Of a DNA stretch of 28,667 nt, positions 23,204 to 28,667 are shown in pieces. The stretch comes from DASUBN01 sp035465695 (GTDB taxonomy: Bacteria > Pseudomonadota > Gammaproteobacteria > Natronospirales > REEB76). Where the stretch lies: positions 1-28,667 of the forward strand of contig DATIVR010000181.1 in NCBI GenBank assembly GCA_035465695.1. Direction: 5' to 3'. The notes under the pieces were generated by a model. That model did not search any database. It saw only the letters and a list, made by a program, of their open reading frames with translations, and was not told the DNA's origin. The position numbers and the translations under genes were made by a program. Numbering within the stretch: position 1 is the first letter of the stretch; each line of letters opens with the position of its first letter.

Positions 23204-23550
23204 ACGGCCTGCCGCACATCCTGGCACGCCGCGAGACCGAGGGCCGCACCGAACTGGACTTGGAGGTGCAGGCGGACAACCCCTGGTTCACGGGACATTT
23301 CCCTGAGACGGCCATCCTTCCCGGCGTGGTGCAGATCGGCTGGGCCGTGCACTTCGGCCATGTTTCGTTTGGATTGGGCCCCGGCATCGACCTGATGGAA
23401 CAGGTGAAGTTCCGGCGTCCCATCCTCCCCGGTGCGCGTGTCACCCTTATGCTCAAGGCTGATGTCGCCGCCGGCAAGCTGCGCTACGAATACAAGGACG
23501 CGGAGCATGTGTATTCGAGCGGCAGCCTGCGCTTCGGGACGGCGCCATGA
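23200..23550 (+). CDS. Hotdog-fold 3-hydroxyacyl-ACP dehydratase
   Basis: Product of 116 residues from GTG 23200, overlapping the ligase stop (GTGA). It is a FabA/FabZ-like thioester dehydratase with the active-site segment WFTGHFPETAILPGVVQIGW (H33). The expected Glu/Asp on the central helix is not obvious: the helix reads QIGWAVHFG, and the family normally has Q-x-x-A-Q there. In aryl polyene synthesis dedicated dehydratases form the conjugated double bonds. Upstream in-frame codons overlap the ligase and are rejected. Confidence 0.82.
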   Translation: MNGLPHILARRETEGRTELDLEVQADNPWFTGHFPETAILPGVVQIGWAVHFGHVSFGLGPGIDLMEQVKFRRPILPGARVTLMLKADVAAGKLRYEYKDAEHVYSSGSLRFGTAP

Positions 23551-25223
23551 GCTTCCGCCCCTGTGCGGTGATCCCCGTCTATAACCACCATCTGGCGCTG
23601 CCGCGCCTGGTAGCAGGCGTACGGGACATCGGTCTGCCGGTGATCCTGGTGGACGACGGCAGCGACGCCGTCACCAAGGCGGCGCTCGCCGTGCTGAAGG
23701 ACGTGGAAGTCCTCACGCAGCCCATGAACGGCGGCAAGGGCAAGGCGGTGCTGGCTGGCATCGCGATGGCTGCCGAGCAGGGTTACAGCCACGTACTGCA
23801 GGTGGATGCGGACGGCCAGCATGACATCGGCGATGCGCCCAAGCTGCTCAAGCTCGCGGAGGAACACCCGCATCATCTGATCTCCGGCGCGCCCATCTAC
23901 GACGAGTCGGTGCCGAAGGTCCGCTTCTATGGGCGTTACCTCACCCACGCCCTGGTGTGGCTGTCGACCCTCTCCTTCACTCTCATCGACAGCATGTGCG
24001 GCTTCCGTGTGTATCCGGTGACGGAGACCCTGGCGCTGGCGAAGCGGGCTCGCATCGGCACCCGCATGGATTTCGATACCGACATCATGGTGCGGCTGTA
24101 TTGGGCCGGCACCGAGTGCCTGTTCGTGCCGACCAAGGTCCATTACCCGGAAGACGGGCTCTCCAACTACCGGATGTTCAAGGACAACCTTCGGATGTTC
24201 TGGCTGCACCTCCGTCTGGACTCCGGCATGCTGCTGCGCTCCCCGGGCCTTATCCGTCGCAGCCTGGCACGCAAGCGCCAACTGCATTGGGCCCACATCG
24301 GCGAGCGCGGCACCCTAGCGGGCCTCCGCTTCATCGGCGCGCTAGACCGTATCTTCCCGCGCTGGGTCGGACACGCAGTGCTCTATCCTGTCACCGCCTA
24401 CTTCTTCCTGGTGCATGGCAACGCGCGACGCGCCTCGCGGCGCTTCCTCAAGGCCGCCGGCCAGCCAGCCACACTCGGACAGAGCTTCCGGCACTTCTTC
24501 GCGTTCTCCATCTCTATCCTCGACAAGGTGGCGGCCTGGTATGACCCCAAGCGCATCCCGGTGGAACTGGGCGAAGCGGAGCGCCGGTTGTTCCTGGATG
24601 CGGTGGGACAAAAGCGCGGCCTGCTGCTGCTGAGCGGCCACCTGGGCAACCTGGAGCTGGCCCGGGCCATCGCCACGCTCATCCCCGGCATCACCGTGAA
24701 CGCGCTGGTGTATACCCAGAATTCCCGCAAGCTGACCGCGATGCTGGAGGAGACCAACGAGGCGTATCACCTGAAGCTCATCTACGTGCAGGAGATCGAC
24801 CCCGGTACCGCCATGTCGCTGCGGGAGAAGATCGACGCCGGCGAGGTGGTGGTGATCGTAGGCGACCGGGTCCCGGTGGGGCACGGCAGGTCGGCGCACC
24901 ATGCTGAGGACGCCACGGTACAGGCCTCTTTCCTGGGGAAGCCCGCCCCGTTCGCGATCGGACCTTACGTGCTGGCCCATATACTGGAATGCCCGGTCTT
25001 GCTGTTCTTCTGTCTGCACCAGGCGCAGGGTTACAAGATCTACATGGAGCCGTTCGCGGAGCGCATCCACCTGCCGCGCAAAGGTCGCGACTATGCCGCT
25101 GCCGGCTGGGCGGCCCGTTACGCGGAGCGGCTGGCGGATTACGCCGCCCGTTTTCCGCTACAGTGGTACAACTTCTACGATTTCTGGGACGAGGAAGCGT
25201 CCCGCCAAGGGACCCCCCGCTGA
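23547..25223 (+). CDS. Fusion of a family 2 glycosyltransferase and an LpxL-like acyltransferase
   Basis: Product of 558 residues. Residues 5-230 form a GT2 domain: CAVIPVYNH, ILVDDGSDA and the DXD metal motif VDADGQHD (D87, D89). Residues about 250-550 match the LpxL/HtrB lauroyl acyltransferase family, with the HX4E motif in SGHLGNLE (H365, E370) and VVVIVGDRVPVG downstream. Such fusions are known in aryl polyene clusters, where they are thought to help build the lipid anchor. Sugar donor and acyl donor are unknown. ATGA overlap with the dehydratase gene. Confidence 0.85.
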   Translation: MSFRPCAVIPVYNHHLALPRLVAGVRDIGLPVILVDDGSDAVTKAALAVLKDVEVLTQPMNGGKGKAVLAGIAMAAEQGYSHVLQVDADGQHDIGDAPKLLKLAEEHPHHLISGAPIYDESVPKVRFYGRYLTHALVWLSTLSFTLIDSMCGFRVYPVTETLALAKRARIGTRMDFDTDIMVRLYWAGTECLFVPTKVHYPEDGLSNYRMFKDNLRMFWLHLRLDSGMLLRSPGLIRRSLARKRQLHWAHIGERGTLAGLRFIGALDRIFPRWVGHAVLYPVTAYFFLVHGNARRASRRFLKAAGQPATLGQSFRHFFAFSISILDKVAAWYDPKRIPVELGEAERRLFLDAVGQKRGLLLLSGHLGNLELARAIATLIPGITVNALVYTQNSRKLTAMLEETNEAYHLKLIYVQEIDPGTAMSLREKIDAGEVVVIVGDRVPVGHGRSAHHAEDATVQASFLGKPAPFAIGPYVLAHILECPVLLFFCLHQAQGYKIYMEPFAERIHLPRKGRDYAAAGWAARYAERLADYAARFPLQWYNFYDFWDEEASRQGTPR

Positions 25224-26770
25224 TGCGTACCGAGAAGCACCCAGATACCGTCACCGTCGGCGGCCGACGCCTCACCATCGAGGAGGTGTGCCGGGTAGCC
25301 CGCGGCGCGCCGCTGCGGCTGCAGCAGGACCCGGGCTTCCGCACCCGCATCGAGCGTGGGGCCAAGGTGCTCGCGGACGCGCTGGCCTCAGGCCGCATGG
25401 TGTATGGCGTGAACACCGGCTACGGCGACTCCTGCACCGTGGAGATCCCCGCCGAGGTGGTGGAACAGCTGCCCGCGCACCTGGTGCGCTACCACGGCTG
25501 CGGCCTGGGCGAGTATTTCGATGAGACTGAGACCGCCGCGATCCTGGTCACGCGCCTGAACTCGCTGGCCGCCGGGTTCTCGGGCGTGCGCTGGGAAGTC
25601 CTGCAGCAGCTGGAAGGGCTCATCCGCCATCGCATCGCACCCCTCATCCCCGAGGAGGGTTCGGTGGGCGCCAGCGGCGACCTGACGCCGCTCTCTTACG
25701 TGGCGGCCGCGCTGGTGGGTGACCGCCAGGTGGTCTGCCAGGGCCGCGAGATGTCCGCAGCCGAGGCGCTCAAGCTGAGCGGCATGAAACCCATCACGCT
25801 CGCGCCCAAGGAAGGCCTGGCGCTCATGAATGGCACCTCGGTGATGACCGCGGTGACCTGTCTTTCCTGGGAGCGTGCGGAATACCTCATGCGCCTCGCC
25901 ACCCGCATCACCGCGATGGTCAGCATCGCGCTCGGCAGCAATCCCAAGCACTTCGCGCCGGGCCTGTTCGCGGTGAAGCCCCATGCCGGACAGCAGGAGG
26001 TGGCGGCACGCATCTTCAGCGACATGGGTGGCTCCGGCCGCGAGAGCCCGATCCGCATCCAGGACCGTTATTCGATACGCTGCTCGCCCCACGTGATCGG
26101 CGTGCTGGCGGATGCCCTGCCGTGGATGCGCCGTGACCTCGAGAACGAACTCAACAGCGCCAACGACAACCCCATCATCGACCCGGACAGCGGCGACATC
26201 TACCACGGCGGCCACTTCTACGGCGGCCACATGGCCTTCGTGGCGGACAGCCTGAAGAACGCGGTGGCGAACGTGGCGGACCTGCTGGACCGCCAGTTGG
26301 CGCTGCTGGTGGACACGCGCTTCAACAACGGCCTGCCCAGCAACTTGTCGGGCGCCGAAGGCGCGCGTGCGCCGCTCAATCACGGCTTCAAGGCGGTGCA
26401 GATCGCGGTGTCCGCCTGGACCGCCGAAGCACTCAAGCTCACCATGCCCGCCAGCGTATTCTCCCGCTCCACCGAGTGTCACAATCAAGACAAGGTGAGC
26501 ATGGGCACCATCGCGGCGCGCGATTGCGCGCGCGTGCTGACGCTCACCGAACAGGTGGCGGCAGGTTGCCTTGCCGCTGCGGCCCAGGCCCTGGAGATCC
26601 GTCACCGCAAGGGCGCGCGCGCGCCCAACAAGATGCAGGCGGACATCCGTGCGCTGCACGACTCGGTGTTCGCGCTCTGCCCCTTCGTGGAAGAAGACCG
26701 GCCTCTGGAGCAGGAGTTGCGTGCGCTGTGCACAGCCATCGGCGAACGCCGCTGGCCGCTCTACGGATGA
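25223..26770 (+). CDS. MIO-dependent aromatic amino acid ammonia-lyase, aryl polyene type
   Basis: Product of 515 residues of the HAL/PAL/TAL family. The self-processing triad A150-S151-G152 in GSVGASGDLTPLSY forms the MIO cofactor. Y61 in MVYGVNTGYGDS is the catalytic tyrosine. The pair that sets substrate choice (Ser-His in histidine lyase, His-Leu in tyrosine lyase) is Y90-H91 here (LVRYHGCGLG), and TECHNQDKVSMG resembles PAL/TAL in HNQD. It is not accompanied by hut genes. Expected role: deamination of tyrosine or phenylalanine to a cinnamate-type starter for the ligase; substrate not proven. ATG 25223 overlaps the previous stop. Confidence 0.88.
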   Translation: MRTEKHPDTVTVGGRRLTIEEVCRVARGAPLRLQQDPGFRTRIERGAKVLADALASGRMVYGVNTGYGDSCTVEIPAEVVEQLPAHLVRYHGCGLGEYFDETETAAILVTRLNSLAAGFSGVRWEVLQQLEGLIRHRIAPLIPEEGSVGASGDLTPLSYVAAALVGDRQVVCQGREMSAAEALKLSGMKPITLAPKEGLALMNGTSVMTAVTCLSWERAEYLMRLATRITAMVSIALGSNPKHFAPGLFAVKPHAGQQEVAARIFSDMGGSGRESPIRIQDRYSIRCSPHVIGVLADALPWMRRDLENELNSANDNPIIDPDSGDIYHGGHFYGGHMAFVADSLKNAVANVADLLDRQLALLVDTRFNNGLPSNLSGAEGARAPLNHGFKAVQIAVSAWTAEALKLTMPASVFSRSTECHNQDKVSMGTIAARDCARVLTLTEQVAAGCLAAAAQALEIRHRKGARAPNKMQADIRALHDSVFALCPFVEEDRPLEQELRALCTAIGERRWPLYG

Positions 26771-26776
26771 TGTACC

Positions 26777-27196
26777 GTGCGTGAAGCGCTGCTGACGGCG
26801 GAGGTGGAACTCGAGGTGCCTTTCCAGGACCTGGATCCCATGAACATCGCCTGGCATGGCAACTACTTCCGCTACTTCGAGGCGGCGCGGGTGAAACTGC
26901 TGCGCAGCATCGGCTATGACTACCCGGCCATGGAGGCTTCCGGCTACTCGTGGCCCCTGATCGAAGCCCACGTGCGCTTCGTCCAGGCGCTGCGCTACGG
27001 CCAGCTGATCCGCGTGCAGGCAGGCCTCATCGAGTGGGAAAACCGTCTCAAGCTCGACTACCTCGTGACCGATCCGGTCAGCGGCAGGAGACTCACCACC
27101 GGTTACACCATCCAGTGCGCCATCGAGGCCAAGAGCGGCGAGTTGCAGCTCGTGAGCCCGCCCGCACTGCTGCAACGCCTGGAGGCCTATCTATGA
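26777..27196 (+). CDS. 4-hydroxybenzoyl-CoA-type thioesterase
   Basis: Product of 139 residues from GTG 26777, six bases after the lyase stop. Hotdog fold with PFQDLDPMNIAWHGNYFRYFE; D20 aligns with the catalytic aspartate of 4HBT enzymes (family pattern DCDPAGIVWYPNY). The rest, including SWPLIEAHVRFVQALRYGQ, is typical. It may release the product or clear misloaded carrier protein. An in-frame ATG is not available, so GTG is used. The stop overlaps the LolA-like start. Confidence 0.85.
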   Translation: MREALLTAEVELEVPFQDLDPMNIAWHGNYFRYFEAARVKLLRSIGYDYPAMEASGYSWPLIEAHVRFVQALRYGQLIRVQAGLIEWENRLKLDYLVTDPVSGRRLTTGYTIQCAIEAKSGELQLVSPPALLQRLEAYL

Positions 27197-27744
27197 GACC
27201 GCACATCGTCTTGCCCTTGCTGTTCCTGTGCCTAGCTCCGCTTGCGACCGCTGACACGGTACCCGCAAGTTTCGCGGCGGACTTCGTGCAGACCCGCAGC
27301 GTCCCCGGCTTCGAGACTCCGATCGTCAGCCACGGCAACATGAGCTATGACAAGGCGAAGGGATTCCATTGGGAGGTCACCCGACCCTATCACTACCTGT
27401 TCGAGATGAACGGTAAGCAAGCCCACGAGCAGTTACCTGACGGCACCCGGCGCTCCCTCGACCCGGATCAGACGCCTTGGCTGGCGGCGGTGGAGCATAT
27501 CTTCATCAGCGCCTTGTCCGGCGACCGCTCGCAGCTGCAGGCGTATTTCGACGTCACCCAGAAGCCGGCTTCCCAGGGCGAAGAGGTGACGCTCATGCCC
27601 AAGTCCGGCCCCATCGCGCAGGCCATCGGCAAGATCGAGGTGGAGGAATCGGCGCCGGGCCGGCCGCAGCACCTGCAGATCTTCGAGACCTCCGGCGGCC
27701 ACATGGACATCCGCTTCACTCCGTTGACCAGTCCCAAACCCTGA
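27193..27744 (+). CDS. LolA-like outer membrane lipid carrier
   Basis: Product of 183 residues with a signal peptide (MRPHIVLPLLFLCLAPLATA) and LolA-type sequence: ADFVQTRSVPGFETPIVSHG, MSYDKAKGFHWEVTRPYHY, and a later GGHMDIRFTPL. LolA folds as an open half-barrel that shuttles lipids across the periplasm. In aryl polyene clusters the LolA-like protein sits between thioesterase and exporter and probably carries the lipid-linked pigment rather than general lipoproteins. ATGA overlap with the thioesterase gene. Confidence 0.83.
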   Translation: MRPHIVLPLLFLCLAPLATADTVPASFAADFVQTRSVPGFETPIVSHGNMSYDKAKGFHWEVTRPYHYLFEMNGKQAHEQLPDGTRRSLDPDQTPWLAAVEHIFISALSGDRSQLQAYFDVTQKPASQGEEVTLMPKSGPIAQAIGKIEVEESAPGRPQHLQIFETSGGHMDIRFTPLTSPKP

Positions 27745-27746
27745 GC

Positions 27747-28667
27747 ATGCGTCTCGGGCCTGCCGCGCGCTGGACGATCTGGCTGCTTTCGCTTGGGCTG
27801 TTGTGCTCTGCCGCTGCCCTGCGGGTGGACACCCGCAAGATCATCGACACCGACATCCTGGCCATGCTGCCGGAACAACAGGACTCCGCAGTGGTGGCTG
27901 CCGCCACCGCCGAGAGCCGCGAGGCATTCGTCAATGAAGTGCTGATCCTGGTGGGCGGCGATGACGTGCCCGCCACCCGCGCCGCCGCGCAAGCGGCCGC
28001 CCATACTGCGGCCGCGCAGGGCCTCAAGGCCGACGATACAGGCCAATCCCTGGACCGGTTATTGACCTTATATAAGGCGCACCGCTTCGCGCTGCTGGAT
28101 GGACCTCAAGCACAGCGCCTGGAGAAAGGCGGCGCGACGACACTGGCGACGGACATCGCCGCCAGCCTGGCCAGCCCCACCGGCATGGTGGATGCCTTCG
28201 GCAGCGACCCAGGCGGTCACCTGGCCGCCTTCCTGAGCGACCTCCCGCGACCCTATCCCGAATTCCTGCCGGATGGCCCGTATTTCTCCGCATTGAAGGA
28301 CGGCAGGCGCTATTACCTGGTGCGCACCGCGCTCAGCGGCAGTGCGGCGTTCGGTGCTACAGGCAGTGCCCAGGCCTCCCGCGCCGTACGCGCGGCGAAG
28401 GAAGCAGCGCACCCCATCTGTCCCACCTGCAGCTTCGAAGCCACCGGCGCCCCGTTGTTCGCAGACGCCGCGCGCCGTTCCGCCCAGACCGAGAGCATCT
28501 GGCTGAGTCTCGCCTCGACCCTGCTCATCATGACGCTCATCGCCTGGGTGTTCCGCAGCTTCGCGCCCCACGTGCTGGCGGGACTGCAGCTGGTGGCGAG
28601 CGTGCTGGCCGCGAGCGCCGCGGTCATCCTGTGCTTCGGTTCCATCCAGGTCATCACCCTGGTGTTC
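27747..28667 (+). CDS. MMPL/RND-family exporter, cut by the right edge
   Basis: Open frame of 307 codons from ATG 27747 to the window end with no stop; the family is normally about 750-800 residues. A first membrane helix (about residues 9-25, TIWLLSLGLLCSAAALRV) precedes a large periplasmic loop with DTDILAMLP near residue 37, and membrane helices resume at about 250 (SIWLSLASTLLIMTLIAW, VLAGLQLVASVLAASAAVIL, SIQVITLVF). This matches the N-terminal half of the exporters in aryl polyene clusters. It follows the LolA-like gene by two bases and likely hands substrate to it. Confidence 0.85.
   Translation, partial: MRLGPAARWTIWLLSLGLLCSAAALRVDTRKIIDTDILAMLPEQQDSAVVAAATAESREAFVNEVLILVGGDDVPATRAAAQAAAHTAAAQGLKADDTGQSLDRLLTLYKAHRFALLDGPQAQRLEKGGATTLATDIAASLASPTGMVDAFGSDPGGHLAAFLSDLPRPYPEFLPDGPYFSALKDGRRYYLVRTALSGSAAFGATGSAQASRAVRAAKEAAHPICPTCSFEATGAPLFADAARRSAQTESIWLSLASTLLIMTLIAWVFRSFAPHVLAGLQLVASVLAASAAVILCFGSIQVITLVF

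Noticed and set aside
25223..26770. Histidine ammonia-lyase of a histidine-degradation operon
   Set aside because: No hutU, hutI or hutG nearby, the Ser-His pair is replaced by Tyr-His, and the context is an aryl polyene cluster.
25388..27175. A 595-codon open frame on the minus strand
   Set aside because: It lies opposite the ammonia-lyase and thioesterase genes, which have full family motifs. The product is His/Arg/Gln-rich with no recognisable domain, as expected for an antisense shadow in GC-rich DNA.
1..28667. tRNA, rRNA or CRISPR arrays
   Set aside because: Intergenic gaps are short, and reading them showed no cloverleaf-like segment, no rRNA-like sequence and no regularly spaced repeats.

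Overview
The window is GC-rich, densely packed bacterial DNA with most neighbouring genes overlapping by ATGA/GTGA-type junctions. Gene content and order point to a gammaproteobacterium, most likely near Xanthomonadales or Pseudomonadales: ubiK beside comM, an algZ-algR-hemC-hemD-hemX-hemY run, dapF-DUF484-xerC, fabV, and an aryl polyene/xanthomonadin-type pigment cluster. I cannot name the species. No tRNA, rRNA or CRISPR array was seen.

Left part (1-6538). On the minus strand, comM (yifB) keeps only its first ~279 codons and then runs into unrelated, less GC-rich DNA (1 to about 247) that looks like the end of a mobile element. ubiK lies just upstream of comM. On the plus strand follow a PII signalling protein and two translationally coupled, paralogous DUF4124 envelope proteins. 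Polyamine genes come next: speE (minus) and speA (plus), divergent across a short region with a 10-bp dyad, then a beta-hydroxyacid dehydrogenase coupled to speA.

Middle (6539-17225). An AT-rich intergenic region with a promoter-like site and two hairpins precedes a secreted FG-GAP/VCBS repeat protein whose C-terminus resembles a sorting tail. A terminator-like hairpin separates it from the LytS/LytTR-type pair algZ-algR. Then come haem synthesis (hemC, hemD) with the membrane proteins hemX and hemY, a YccU-type CoA-binding protein, and the tight group dapF-DUF484-xerC followed by a DUF971 protein.

Right part (17227-28667). A minus-strand pair, fabV (enoyl reductase) and a MipA/OmpV outer membrane protein, is divergent from a PAP2 phosphatase. 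From 20080 to the right edge, nine complete genes and one cut gene form a one-strand cluster: a ketosynthase-like protein lacking the catalytic Cys, a glycerolipid-type acyltransferase, an acyl carrier protein, an AMP-dependent ligase, a hotdog dehydratase, a glycosyltransferase/LpxL-like acyltransferase fusion, a MIO-type aromatic ammonia-lyase, a thioesterase, a LolA-like carrier and an MMPL exporter. This is the hallmark set of an aryl polyene cluster: the lyase and ligase would provide and activate an aryl starter, carrier-protein-bound extension and dehydration would build the polyene, and the acyltransferases, LolA-like protein and exporter would attach it to a lipid and move it to the outer membrane. 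The main ketosynthase, ketoreductase and remaining genes are not in the window and probably lie to its right.
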